From contig CM040431.1 in assembly GCA_022702705.1 (NCBI GenBank), positions 29,313,185 through 29,377,184 on the forward strand: 64,000 nucleotides of DNA. Reading direction: 5' to 3'. This document shows positions 37,345 through 51,700 of the stretch, piece by piece (position 1 is the first letter of the stretch; the number at the start of each line of letters is the position of its first letter). Origin of the DNA: Papilionanthe hookeriana x Papilionanthe teres (taxonomy: Eukaryota > Streptophyta > Magnoliopsida > Asparagales > Orchidaceae). The notes under the pieces were generated by a model that was not told the DNA's origin, made no database searches, and worked only from the letters and a program-made list of their open reading frames with translations. The position numbers and the translations under genes were made by a program.

Positions 37345-38393
37345 ATAGACTGATTGTATTTTTTTTCTTGTTGCTAATTTATTTGTGATGGGTGGTGAAA
37401 AATTTTATTGTTTGTTGTATCGATGTTTTATCCAATCATCTATATTTTGAATCTCAATTTAGTTCTTGCTCATTTGCATGCATTATCCCCCACCTGGATG
37501 GCCGATGAGGCAACCACAGATAAAATATGTTATATAGATATGTGTTGAAGGTTTATTTTTTATTTTTTGGAGGTCGGTGACGAGACATTCGACCTTAAGG
37601 GTTTTTCTGGATGGCCTACATGTCGCTATTGGTTCTTGTCACATTTGAAATCCCAATAAAATCAACCAAGTTTCTCTCATTTTTTTAGTGTTATGATTTT
37701 TTGAGGCTCTTCTGGATGGCTTTTATTTGGTGATATGCATATGTAACACATATGAGCTCGACATTATTTGTTTTGAAGGAAACCAAAAAAATATTTTTTT
37801 ATAAGGTTTGCTGTCTTTTTGTAGTGATAAATTCATTAGTTTATGCTATGTTCTTAGAGACCACAGGATTTAGTAAAACTTTATTGGTTAATTATAATTT
37901 TTTCTGCTAATATTGCATCCAAGGATTTGTGCATTGTTGCTTTAAACCTTCAGAAAAGATTGAGCATGAGAATTTCTGGTACCTCTAAAGCATTGTACTG
38001 CTATTGTGAGCTACCATGCTCTTTGTTTACTTACAATAGCTACATATCTACGAGAGACAGTATTGCAGGTATCCGAAGAGAAGATAAGAAAGTTGTCACT
38101 TCTTTAGGTAGGAAGATGGGACGAAGGAATCAACAGCTGATAGCGATCGGGCTTGGCGAGTGTTCTTGTAGGACGGTTTATCTCGTAACATAAGCCAAGT
38201 GCATTCTAGAAAAGATATTATTATATTATTAATTTTTATGTTAATAATTTTTTTTAAAAAAAAATTAATTGTTGTGTTACAGTTATGTGAGGAATCTACT
38301 TTGATTTTGTAAAATCTAACTTGAATGTTTGCTTTCAAGTATGAAATGTGCTATTGTGAAAAGTTCTGTTTTAAACAACACTATAGTATAAGG
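37345..38393. other. Non-coding 3' part of PIF/Harbinger relic
   Basis: AT-rich. An 88-codon plus-strand ORF at 37927-38193 has no recognisable domain and is probably chance. The stretch lies between transposase and 3' terminal repeat. Confidence 0.4.
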
Positions 38394-38496
38394 GCAGAAA
38401 CATCATTTTTTCAGAAACACATGTAGCACAACTGTTTCGAAACTGCAAAAAACAAACAGACTGTCAGCTTCTCCACAACAATTCTTTGAAAAGATA

Positions 38497-38519
38497 TAAC
38501 TACTCCAAACACACCCTAA
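38497..38519 (+). repeat. 3' terminal inverted repeat of PIF/Harbinger relic plus TAA
   Basis: ACTACTCCAAACACACCC is the inverse of the GGGTGTGTTTGG type of end seen in PIF/Harbinger elements. It is followed by TAA, the family's usual target duplication. The left partner was not found. Confidence 0.55.
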
Positions 38520-39639
38520 GATCTAGTGTTTGTTAGAATACATAAACAAAAATAAACTTTAACTATTTCTTTATTACGATAAAAAATAATTATTATTTAT
38601 TTTATTAAAGTATTAAAATTTTAATCAATCATTTAATATGTATTAAATTAATCAATAATTAGCTCATAAGTTTGATTAATTAGTTTATTAAATAATTTTT
38701 TACATAATTATTCGTTAGGTTAAAATATTAACAATACTTAATTTCAAGATTTAAATTTATAGTTGAAATATAAATTTAATATTATAAATTAACAATATAA
38801 TTATTGTCTAATTAAATTAAATTAAAATTTTAATTTATACTTATTAAAAATTAATTATTCAAATTTATTAGTTAAATTGCAAATTAATGATATAAATGTC
38901 CAATTAATTAAATAAGAGTTAATTAAAATTTCTAATTATACTTATTTATAATTAATTATTCACAAAACCAATTTATCATTAATAAAAAAATTGATAAACT
39001 AATTATTTATTAAATAATTATTTAACGTTCATTAATTAGAAAATAATTAACTATTTATGATACAAATTAATAAGTATTTAGAATTTCATTAAAAATCAAT
39101 TAAAATTTAACATTAATTATTTTTAATTATTTAATTGCGAAATAATTATCTCACACAAAATCAGAAAACAACCTACTCTCTTTTAGAAATCTCACTCTCA
39201 TGCCGGAGCCTCTTTCTTAATGCTTTAGTCCGGCTGACATTGCCTGCTTGCATGAGATGAGCAGAAGACAACTCTGTCCTACCTCTGAATTGCAAATCTC
39301 ACCATACCTGTTTGTTTCATAAAGACATAACAAGACGTCTATTCATACATTAACTATTAAATTAGAAAAACATGGGAGAAATAACTAAAGGGATCACAGA
39401 TCAGACCCTATAGACTAAATACAATATGGTATCACAGCTCCATCAACCTGAATCGCAGCAAAATAATCCTTTGTTGCAGTACGTCCCCAAAAGTCTTCTC
39501 TTAGTAGCCCTATGACCCAAATCGACACAATAGTCGCCAGCCCAGATAGCCACGAAATGGCTCCCTCGTAAGACTCATTAGCTGCATAATGTCGTCACAT
39601 GCATGTTCTAAGAACAGAAAGCCAGATGTAAACCCTTTC
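38520..39639. other. AT-rich spacer and presumed 3' UTR of the helicase gene
   Basis: 38520-39170 is over 80 percent A+T by eye with TTAATTA-like words and no ORF. About 39180-39639 is less AT-rich and lies directly downstream of the helicase stop codon (minus strand), so it probably contains the 3' UTR. No clear polyadenylation site was picked. Confidence 0.45.
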
Positions 39640-39750
39640 CTACAAGTACAGAGAGTTGGCAAACATGATTCCGCGCCGAAGACTTTCAGAGCCAGATTCA
39701 AACTTTTTCTCGAGATTGGTTTCACCTACAGCATGAGCAGCAGCTTTCAA
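39640..39750 (-). CDS. HEN2: Helicase last exon
   Basis: 36 codons and TAG (39640-39642): LKAAAHAVGETNLEKKF to SLRRGIMFANSLYL, the conserved C terminus of the family. Confidence 0.95.
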   Translation of the reverse strand: MKAAAHAVGETNLEKKFESGSESLRRGIMFANSLYL

Positions 39751-42700
39751 CTGCAGAAGAGCAAATTAGCAACATCAGCTGCATAGATGGAGGCAACGCA
39801 TAAATACTACTTTTTCTTGGCAATCAGAAAGTATGTCGGGGTCATTACAATTTTTAATATAACACTTGAAGGTAACAAACTTTCAAATAAGGTATAAAAT
39901 TATGTAATCGAGCACCGAGATGTTTTTTGTTCGTGAGGCGAGAGGTAAGCGTCGAGACGTTTTGAGGCGTAGGCCTCAAATTTAAAAATTATGCAAATTG
40001 ATAAAATAAATATAATTTAAACTATCAAATGCAAAGTAAAAAATAACATTAATATTTTAACATATTGACACGTTAAAAAGTAATATAACGATATTTAAAA
40101 AAATAATAATAACTTGCGTTAAGTAGAAGTAGCACGCTAATATCCTAACATGAAATTATAACATTAGATGGGTTATATAAGCATTAAACTATTAAAATAA
40201 GCTAAAATTTTAAAATAAAATACTAAAACATCAAAAAATAACAATCAAAATAAGTTTAACAAAAGTCTTTATTCTTACTCATAACACCCCCACAAAACCA
40301 AGAATATAACAAGTCCTAAGCATTTCTATCTTTAAATATAAAAAGTCCTTACTCTCGTTACCCAATTGATTTTCAGTAGAATCATAAGCAAAATGAATTA
40401 TTTATCTAGTGTCTTATTCTTACTCATATCTATATTCTTCAATCTCAATTATCTTCAACTTTTTATTGAATAAACATCAATAAAATATTAATTAAAATAA
40501 TAATTATGTTCATAATTAACCTTCCAACTACATAATTTTTCATGAATAGCTTCTCCTTTTATTTATTATTATTTAGTGTGAGAGGTGTGAAGGATAATAG
40601 GTGGGATATATTAATATTACTTTTGGATTTATTAAAAAGAATTCAAAATGCCTAAAAAATTTGAGGCAATTTTCGAGACGAGGCTTGGATGAGGCATACG
40701 CCTCATCCTAGGATAACAAGTCATAAGTGTCATTGCGATTTTTTTGTAAAAATCTATAATATAGCACAATTTTAAAGAAGACATTCCAAAATATTACCTG
40801 ATTCAAGAATTCATCCAGCCGTCTGGCTAGGCGTATAATACTTCCCTCGAAAATCTCTGTCATTTGGATAACCTCGGCAAATGTTGCTCCCTTCAAAGAA
40901 TTCAATGGAAGTCAGATCATTAGGAAATTACAAGCATAAGCTGTGAAACTAAGAGAATGAATGTTATGACATTTAAGAAAAACAAAGAAGAGGGAAAGTT
41001 TCATTCTGTTGTAGGAGTTCAATGCGAGGGGAAAGCGCACCTTCGACCAGCAGTAAATAACATCCATCAAATATGGCCTCACGGTTGATTCAACATATTC
41101 CTCCACATTAACGTCCAATTTGCACTCACGTTGTATCTGCAAATGATGCACTATGCAGTTTAGTTCAATCAACATAAATAGTTTCTCTTCGGAAATAAAC
41201 GTATAAAATAAAAGGGGCATTTACATACATACCACTCAATTCCTTTGAATTTGCATGTCTAACATCTAAATTTTGTTTCTTACAAAAGAAATAATAGCTC
41301 CAAAAACTTCCTCAATACATTCGTGACATGGGCTTGTATAGAACAATACAATATTTTACAAATAAACCCCTAGGCTTCTTCTATATTTCCTTTTTACCAA
41401 TAGAACCCTAAACTAGATACAAATCTCAACACATCATCTCAGGATAGGCAAAAGATATCCACTAAACACATCTTGTCAAATAACCTAGACAAATCTAATG
41501 AGCTAAGTCTTTGGTGAGGCAGTAAGCCACTTGCTCCCCAATGGCTACAAGGGTAGATTCAGTAGTCTGTTATTCAACTTATGCTTAATGAATAACCTAT
41601 CAATCTCCACATGTTTGATTCTATCGTGTTGCACCGGGTTGTTGGCAATATTGACTGTCGACTTTTAGCTGCACCATAATTTCATTGTCCACCTTGAGCT
41701 CCACCAACAGAGTTCTCAGCCACATCATCTAAGCAAACTCCTAAGGCCATGACTCTATATTCTGCCTCTGTTGTTGATCTCACTACTACCGGCTGTTTCT
41801 TGCTCTTCCAAGAGACAAAGTTGCCCCCTATTAATGTGCAGTATTCTGATGTGGACCTTCTATCATCCACACAACTCGCCCAATTAGAGTCACAAAAGCC
41901 CTCAATGTCAACATGCCCATTCTTCCTGAAGATCAATTTCCGTGGTGCACTCTTTAGGTAATGCTGCTACACTACGTCCAAATGGCCCTTCCTTGGATCA
42001 TGTATGTAGTGGCTCACCACGCTCACTACAAACAAGATGTCGAGACAAGTGTGAGGAAAGATCAGACGACCCACTAATCTATGGAACTTCTCGCGATTAA
42101 CTGACTCTCCTGTCTATACACTCAGGTGGACCTTTTGATCAATTGGAGAGAATGCAGGCTTGCATTACAGCATGTTTGCTTCCGTGAAGAGATCCCGTGC
42201 ATACTTCATCCGAGACAAGATTATCCCCTCCGATCCGCGGGTCACCTCAATCTCAAGTATCCGAGCAAAGGCAAAGCGTCCTTCACCTCAAATTCTTTGT
42301 CCAATTTTACCTTTAGCTGAGCGATCACATCCTCATCATCACTAGTGACAATCATGTCATCAATATGCACAACAAGTATAATGGTATGACCTCAATGTCG
42401 TCGAAAAAACACCATATGGTCGATATTGATCTGTTGATATCTCATGCTCACCATAACCTTTATAAATTTATCAAACCAAATTCGAGAAAATTGTTTCAAG
42501 CAATATAGTGACTTCTTGAGCCTGTACACATTACCCACTATCTGGATTTTACAGAATCCTGGCGGCATCTCCATATACACCACCTCCAGTAACTAACCAT
42601 GAAGAAACACATTCTTCACATCAAGTTGGTGTAACATTCACCCACCATTCACTGTCAAATAAACTAGTGTCCTCATTGTGCTCATCTTCGCTATTGGTAC

Positions 42701-45700
42701 AAAGGTATCGTCAGTCCATGTCATACGTCTGACTGTACATTTTTGCCACCAATTTTGTTTTGCAATGCTCTACCTTCCCTTCTGAATTTTTTTCACGGTA
42801 AAGAACGACTTACACTCAACTGCTCTTTTCTCATTGGTAGTGGTATTATCTCCCGTGTTATGTTTTATCGAGGCCCCAAGCGTTTCATGCATAGCCGCTT
42901 TTCACTTGGGATTCTCCTTAACTACCTGCCAGCACTTGAGAATAGATATATTATCCAAAAATGCAATGAATGCTCCATGCACAGGTGATATGTTAGTATG
43001 AAACAAACTAAGCAATGTCATGTCCTCACCCAAAACGATCAGGAGGATGTCTCGCATTGCTATGAGAGATCATCCTAAAAGTTGGGGTTGGAAATAAAAG
43101 AAAAAAGAATCATATCACCTGTGAATTCTATGGCTGAGGTGAATTTTGTGGGTGTCTCAATGGTCGGGATGTAACCGGAACAAAGGAATTGCTGGCACGA
43201 GTGGCACTGCATACATAGTTCCCTCATTTTGCTTCCTCCTCGTATACGACGCCGCCTCCTTCGGTCTTGAATCCCACCAACTCTGGAATCAATCTCCTCA
43301 ATTTTGGCTCCTCGACCGACTCATCCCACATCATAGAACAAGGCATTGCTCCCACGGCATCAATCTCTCACCATTACTACTCATCTCATCTTGCCTCATA
43401 CCTCCAACATCTAATAAGTCACCAAAGGGAGATGTCACCTCCGTGGTGTAGTACAATTTGAGTTCTCTAACACATTCATGCTTACAAACTAGCCTACTAT
43501 CCGTAGGGCTCCAATAAATATACCCTTTCTTGTAGCATAATAACTCACGAAACACACTTCACAGCTCTGGGATTCAGCTTCCCTATTGATGGTTTGTTGA
43601 CTTTCACAAGATATACACAGTCAAATACATTCAATGGGAGAATTCCACTATTATCTTTTTTTAACATATAACAAGGAGACTTCTAATTTAACACCCTCAA
43701 TGGGGCATTTTGTTGATCAATTTACACTTTTTGTCCCCACAAGTGCTTTGGGACATTCATTGTGATCATGCTGCTTCGAGCTACCTCTAGAATATGTTAT
43801 TTTTCCTCTCTGCTGCTCTATTTTGTGGTGGCAAGTATGGACATGTGGTTTGATGTTGTATTCCTTGAGCTAACAAGTATTCTCCAAACGCCTTGTTGAT
43901 GTACTGTCTCGTTATCAGATCTCAATACATATACTACCGCACCATATTCAGTCTGGGTTATCTAGTGGAAATCGTTAAAGCAAGCACACATCACCTTTAT
44001 TTTTTATTGAATACAACCATGTAATACGAAAAAAATTATCAATAAAAGTCTTAAATGTCAATAATCAATTATTGAAATAGTAAAATAAGGTTCCCAAACA
44101 TCAGATATATCAAATCAAAAGTACAAGAATTCTTATTCCCAAAATTGATATAAGAGCCCTCAGTAACCTTGTCAAACTCACAAGCAACACAAATATTTTT
44201 TTTATTTACTTGTCTTTTCATACAAAGACAGATAAAAACGACTCAGTAGACTAAAACAAGTGTCTCGTGCGTTTGTGATGTAGCAGTAACAAGTCCTCCT
44301 GACTCCCCCCTGATCCCCCTATGCCAACATTCTCTACTACGGATGTCAAAGTCGAGTCCATCCTCTCTCTATCCAAGTACACAAGTTCATTATGTCACGT
44401 TCCAGTCCTAAGTGTCTGGTCCCTCCATTTCTCTTGAAAGATTACCTTTAAGAATGTCAAATGAAACAACACATTTTAGTTTGAGAATAATACACTAATG
44501 GACAAAAGGTTCACTGGAAAAGAATGGTCATGACAAACATCAAAACAAGTCATAGAATCGTAACACATTACAGTACCCTTATCAACTACAGGTTGTGTTG
44601 TGTCATCAACGGTCTAAATGTTCTCAGGAACTACTATGTGAGTATAGAAAGAGAACTCTAGCAATATCCATCACATGTTGAGATACACCAGAATATTTTT
44701 TTTAATGAGCACTTATGACTCTAATTTTATGGTTAAAAATAAAAAGTACAAAGCAGGGAAAAAGGTCCCTAAATTCACACACCCTACAAAACCCAAAAAA
44801 ATAAAAAAAAAACAGGGCAATTTTTCCAAAAAAAGAAAAAAATACAACTCAACACGACACGACACGACACGGCAAACCAACACACGACAAAACAAAACTA
44901 ACAATCCAAAGAAACTAAAGTATATAAATAATCAGGTAATAAATTCGACACAACAAGATTCTTTAAGTGCGTTTCAAGCTTAGCAATCCAATCAGCCACC
45001 TGGTTTCCTTCCCTTCTAATATGATTCCAAATAATATTAAGTCTCAGTAAATGACGAATTAATTCTTTTAACCTGCAATAAAATACTTTAATTGCAACTA
45101 AGATTAAATTTACAAATATTCTAAAGACATAAGGAGTCTAATTTCATGATAATATTAAACCAACCCTTTTTTTTTTGCAATAAGGAGTGCAAAAATTATA
45201 GCCTACGCCTCAGCTACTAAAGGAGACAAAGCTAAAATAGGAGCAGCAAACCAATAAAGCACAATACCATTCCAATCTCTGCAAATGCCACAAATCCAAA
45301 CAATCGAAGACTTCCAAGAACCATCAGAATTGATTTTAATAAAAGGAGCTGCCGGTTTAGACCAAACAACCTTACTAAGCATCTATTCGAAATCTGCAGC
45401 TTAATATTAAGATTATTAGCAATAGAAATGATGTAATTATTGTTATTAAGCTTAATATCAATAACATATAAACATTTGTGAATATAAGAATAAATTTGGC
45501 AAATAACATGCTTAGTACTAACATAAGTACCATTAAATTTAACATTATTACGAGATAACCAAATAAACCAAACAATTATTGAAGGAATAGCATTTAAAAA
45601 AGGATGCCCTCTAATATTCCAATCCCTAAAGATATCCAAAACAGAATTATAACCATAAAAGAGTCAAGCCGACCACATAAAGCAAAAATGTTATTCCAAA

Positions 45701-48700
45701 TATCAAAAGTAAACCTGCATAGCTTTCCAAAAATATGCAGAATAGACTCTTCACTATCCTTACATAAATAACATCAAGAGACAAGTCTCAGACCTTTGAG
45801 CTTAAGAATATCATCCATAGGAACCCAATTGTGAAAAATTCTCCAGCTAAAGAAAGAAATGAAGCGCTAGCTCATTTATCCCAAATCCAGGAAAGATCCA
45901 AACCCGGGGGAAACATTTCTAAAGAAGCAAAAGTTTTAGTAATAGAATCCCCCAACTTACCTTTAATTTTAGGAGTATCATCATTATCAGCATTAATAGG
46001 AACATTAGAAATAAATAAAGCATCCTTATAATGAACCATGCAACTCAACTGGGTTGAATTCCAAGAGGAATGATCTCAAATATCTTTAACCATAATATTG
46101 ATATCATGAGGCCCAACATGAGGTTAGCAAGATGACCATTTGTAGTCTACCATCATACCAAAATGAGACATCACCTCAGCCAATGTCCCAACAAATTAAA
46201 TTTTCAACATGAGAAGAAACTATTAATATTTCTTTCCAAACATAAGAGTCAGAATTAGAAGGAGAAATAGCCAAAGGATGAGAATTACCACAATACATAA
46301 CATTAAGAAGAAAAGCTCAGATAGAATTATTCTGTCTAAAATGAAACCAAAGTTTCATAAAATTAAACTTTATAGAATAATAAAGCCTACGAAAACCCAA
46401 TCCACCATAGATGGTTGGCTTACAAACATTCTCCCAACTTTTCCTATGTAAGCTCTTCTTGCCACAATCATCCTACAAAAAACTATTAAACAAAATCTTC
46501 AATTTCTTAATAATAAGAATAAAGCATATTCATAACTCCGTATAATATACGAGGGTAAAGTAAGTAGTTAATACTCTTAAGAAGAGTAATACGCCCACCA
46601 AAAGAAAGAAATTTATTCTCCTAAGAGTGAAGTTTCCCTCTAATCTTTATCCAACAAATCAGCAAAAAGAACAGTTTTTTTAGCTTTCTTATCAAAAATA
46701 AAACCAAGATACTTAATAGGCAAAACAGCCTTCTGACATTTGACTATAATCAGTTATCCAATGCAGTTTAGCATTGGATACAAATTTAGAGCAATAGAAA
46801 AAATATTTAGAAGTGTTAAAATATAAACCAGAAACTTTTTAAAGATGAATAATGAGTTGCCAGATTTTCTTGATGAACCTTCTATTCGAATTAGTAAAAA
46901 GAATGAAATCATCAGCATAACATAAATGAGATATACTCAAAACACCTTTATGCATATAATTAAGAGCAGGATTATCCGCATAAAGTTTATTCAGATTTCT
47001 AGAAAAATAATTAAAGGCAAGAATAAAGAGATAAGGAGAAAAAGGATCTCCCTGTTTAATACCTTTGGTAGCCTTAAAATGCCCATGAGAATTACCATCA
47101 ATAACCAAAGAATAAAAATCGTTATTAAGAATTCGTAAATAAGTTTCATGTAGTCATCATTAAAACCACGAGCCTTCAAAACATCCATTAAAAACTCCCA
47201 CCTAATGAATCGAAGGCTTTCTTAATATCCATTTTAAAATAACATTTCCATCTCTTTTACTTCATCTAGATCTAACAAAAGCTCTCGAACAAGTAAGTTG
47301 CATTGTCCCAATATATCTTCCTTTAAGGAAAGCAGTTTGATTAAGAGTAATGACCCTGCTTAAAATGGGTTGAATCCTATTAACCATAATTTTAGAAATG
47401 ATATTAGAGACCACAGTATTAATACTAATGGGTCTGAAAGAATCCCAAGTATTACTACCATGATCTTTAGGAATTAAAATAATATTAAAACTCTTAAAAT
47501 ACTTAGGCAAGTCATTGCCACGAAAAAATCTTCGAATAGTTTCAACAATTTCGGGATTAATAATATTCCAACAAGTTTTATAAAACTCAACAAGAAAACC
47601 ATCAAGCCTAAGAAATTTCGCCTTCAATACTATGCGGAATGCATTTAATTTCAAATTGTAGAAGGAATGTAAGTAAGATTACAAGATACAGATTAGCAGA
47701 ATGAGAAAAAATATCGAATTAATCCGATCGAGAGAATGATTATCATTGTAGAATAAAGAAGTAAAATAATTAATTCCATCATTAATAATATTATTCTCAT
47801 TAATCAAGATATTACCATTTATATCTCTGATACTTGAAATCAAATTCATCTTCATTCTACTTTTAATACAAGCATGAAAGAAGGCAGCATTTCTATCCCC
47901 ATTCAAAAAAATAGTTTTAGCAGCTTTTTGAGCATAAAAACATTTCTCCATACTTATAGCATTAGTAAGATCTTTTTGAGCTTGAATAAAAAGATCAATA
48001 CTAATAAAATTCTGAGTATAATGTAATTCCATATCTTTAACTCTATTCTCAGCATCAGCAACAATTTTATTAAGATGACTAAAAACAGACCAATTCCAAG
48101 TTCTTAAGATCTTAGCAAGATGCTTCTGAAGCATCCAAAGCTTTTAACCAGAACTAACAGGTTTAGAAACAAGCTTACTAATCAACCAATTGTCTTTAAC
48201 ACACTGAAGAGAATAACCTAAATCAAAAAGCTCAGCATCCAAAATAACATTATTAAAGCTAGAAATTAAGTTAAGATTAGGTGAGAGGCCACATTTCTTC
48301 TCATTAATAGTAGAAATAACATTGAAATAACCTCCTACAAGCCATGGAACATTCAAAGGCCCAATAGAATTAAGTAAATTCCATAATTCCAGCCTATCAT
48401 ACTTAGTGCACCCAGCATAAATAAGAGAAATGAAATGAAACATCTTGATAATTAATAGAAACATATAACAATTGGTTGTGATTAATTAGAACATCCATTT
48501 TAATAAAGTCCTTCCAAAGAAACCAAATTTTGTTATTACTATTAGCAACAAAATTAAAGTTACCAATTCTCCTAACATATTTAATATTATTGCAAGAATT
48601 AACTAAAGGTTCAAGAATCCCAAAAAAAGAAATATGATAAAGACGAATTAAATTCTTAAGTCTATTAGAGGCATTCCTTTTGGCAATGCCTCTAATATTC

Positions 48701-51700
48701 CAAAATAAAGTATTAAAATTCATCAACATTATCCTTCCTACTTCTAGTTATTCTGTAGTGTGAAGTAACTCATATCAATCAATATTCTTACCCATCGACT
48801 GGTCATTAACGAAGATCGAATTAACGTAACTAAGTTCACTGGCTACCTTTTAAATTTCCTTCTCCTCAAGCTTTTTAACCATCCATTCTTCTTCAAGTTC
48901 GATCTCGTTCAAACTATGATTTTCTAGACCTATATTATCAGTAACAAAATCCTCTTGAATTTCTTTATCAGTATGTATAAGAGAAAGATCAACATTTTCA
49001 ATAGTTTTAACAATAATTGGATCAAACAGTAAATCAGATTGATTATCGTTCAAAATATAAGTATCAGGTTTATCAATCTTATTAGCACTGGCATCCGTTT
49101 GCAAACCTTCCTGATGATCAAGATTTGCATTAGAAACCACCAGAGGAAGACATCTAGGAGATATCTGTGCTACATTATCATCATTTTCTGGATTAACATA
49201 CACATTAGATTCTACAAGATTTAAAGATCTTGCATTATTCTCATTATCTAGCAAGAGAATAAAATTCTGATTACTTTCTTTATCTTTATTCCCCATATTC
49301 TTGTTATTAGGATGTTTAAAATGCTTAATTTTCAAATGAGGATAAACAATAAAACAGTTATTAATGCAATGACCAAACATGTGGCACTTATTACAGTAAG
49401 GTGGAATATATTTCATTTCCACAGTTTGCCAATAACCTGAACTCGAATCTTCAAGCCAAACAGACTCACAAAAAGGTGCGGTAACATTTCTTTCAATCAA
49501 GATACGAGCATTAGAAGGTCGATTATAGTTCACAGAAGCCATATCAATTTTCATAGGTGAGCCAAAAATCTTTCCAAGAGTATATAAAACTTTCTTATTA
49601 TAAAATTGTAATTTTAGTCCTGGAAATTTATAGCATATAGGCACAATCGGTGGTTCTTCCATAGGATTAAAATCCACAATCTATTTTAGAATCTTCATAT
49701 AAACTTTTTCAATTTGAACCACCTTTTTAGAAAATAACAGAGTATAATCAGATTCATTTTCTAATTTAATCATAAGGTTCCTACCATCAATCAAACCGAC
49801 ATTCCACTTACCTAATAATTTTAGGTCAGAAAAATACCTCCTAATGACCTCCATTTTCAGATGTGCATAGGTAAACTTTCCTATCAAGGTATATTTCAGA
49901 GGCTCAGCAAGAAGATTAGTCTCTTCTTCATTGAATATCAAAGCAGGTTTCCCATTCTTCTTAGATTCTTTCTTTAATAAGCTATTTGATCCATCTTTTC
50001 CAAAGCGACCTCTAAACGAAACAGGAAATAAACACACATTAGCAGAAGAGGTCGAAACTTCCATATTACCTTTTAAAGCTTCAAGAAAAGATGGTCGATT
50101 AAGTAAATCAGTCATGCAAAGGAAAGGAAAATTTCCAAAATCTGGAAGGAGTGAAGAAAAGAAGAAGAAACGGTAGCGAAAACGCGATCAGAGATCCCAG
50201 CGGCTCAAAACGGAGAAAACCCTAGCAGAGCTACAAAAAAAATACTAACAAGCTCCCGAAAACAGGTCTTCTCAGAGGGACGGAATGGGTTCTTGTAGCT
50301 CTGCTAGGGTTTTCTCCGTTTTGAGCCGCTGGGATCTCTGATCGCGTTTTCGCTGTCGTTTCTTCTTCTTTTCTTCACTCCATCCAGATTTTGGAAGTTT
50401 TCCTTTCCTTTGCATGGCTGATTTACTTAATCGACCATCTTTTCTTGAAGCTTTATAAGGTAGTATGGAAGTTTCGACTTCTTCTGCTAATATGTGTTTA
50501 TTTCATGTTTCGTTTAGAGATCGCTTTGGAGAAGATGGATCGGATAGCTTATTAAAGAAAGCATCTAAGAAGAATAGGAAACCTGCTTTGATATTCAATG
50601 AAGAAGAGACTATTCTTCTTGCTGAGCCTTTGAAATATATCTTGATAGGAAAGCTTACCTATGCACATCCGATCAAGAGGTATTTTTCTGACCTAAAATT
50701 ATTATGTAAGTGGAATGTCGGTTTGATTGATGGTAGGAACCTTATGATTAAATTAGAAAATGAATCTGATTATACTCAGTTATTTTTCAAAAAGGTTGAT
50801 CAAATTGAAAAGGTTTATATGAAGATTCTAAAATGGACTGTGGATTTTAATCCTATGGAAGAACCACCGATTGTGCCTATATGGTTTAAATTCCCATGAC
50901 TAAAATTACAATTTTATAATAAGAAAGTTTTATATCCTCTTGGAAAGATTTTTGGCTCACATATAAAAATTAATATGGCTTCTGCGAACTATAATCGACC
51001 TTCTAATGCTCGTATCCTGATTGAAAGAGATGTTACCGCACCTTTTGTGATTCTGTTTGGATTAAAGATTCGAGTTCGTGTTATCGGCAACCGTGGAAAT
51101 AAATATATTCCACTCTATCGTAATAAGTGTCGCACGTTCGTCATTGCATTAATAACTGTTTTATTGTTCATCCTCATTTGAAAATTAAGCATTTTAAACA
51201 TCCTAATAACGAGAATACGGGGAATAAAGATAAAGAAAGTAATCAGAATTTTATTCTTTTGAAAGATAATGAGAATAATACAAAATCTTTAAATCTTGTA
51301 AAATCTAATATGTATGTTAATCCAAAAAATGATGATAATGTAGCACAGATATCTCCTAGATGTCTTCCTCTGGTGGTTTCTAATGCAAATCTTGATCATC
51401 AGGAAGGTTTGCAAACGGATGTCAGTGCTAATAAGATTGATAAACCCGATGCTTATATTTTGAACAATAATCAATCTGATTTACTGTTTGATCCAATTAT
51501 TGTTAAGGCTATTGAAAATGTTGATCTTTCTCTTATACATACTCTAGTAAAGAATTCGAGAAATTTTGTTACCGACAATATGGTCTGAAAATCATACTTT
51601 GAACAGGATCGAACTCGAGAAGAATGGATGGTTCAAAAAGCTTCAGCGAGAAGGAAATTTAAAGGCAGTGTAACTTAGTTACGTTAATCTCGATCGTCGT

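Larger units (their letters stand above)
44697..50236 (-). mobile_element. LINE left arm (L1-type), near full length
   Basis: 5.5 kb in minus orientation: 5' end near 50236, ORF1 (48850-50115), ORF2 (44898-48729), and a 3' UTR with an ACACG microsatellite and an A8 tail (T8 on plus, 44696-44703). It aligns in inverse orientation with the right arm over its full length. A deletion of about 220 bp in the ORF2 endonuclease region (joined near 48205) and point lesions make it inactive. Confidence 0.93.

Noticed and set aside
37927..38193. 88-codon ORF in the PIF/Harbinger 3' region
   Set aside because: No domain, no splice partner or upstream promoter seen; likely chance.
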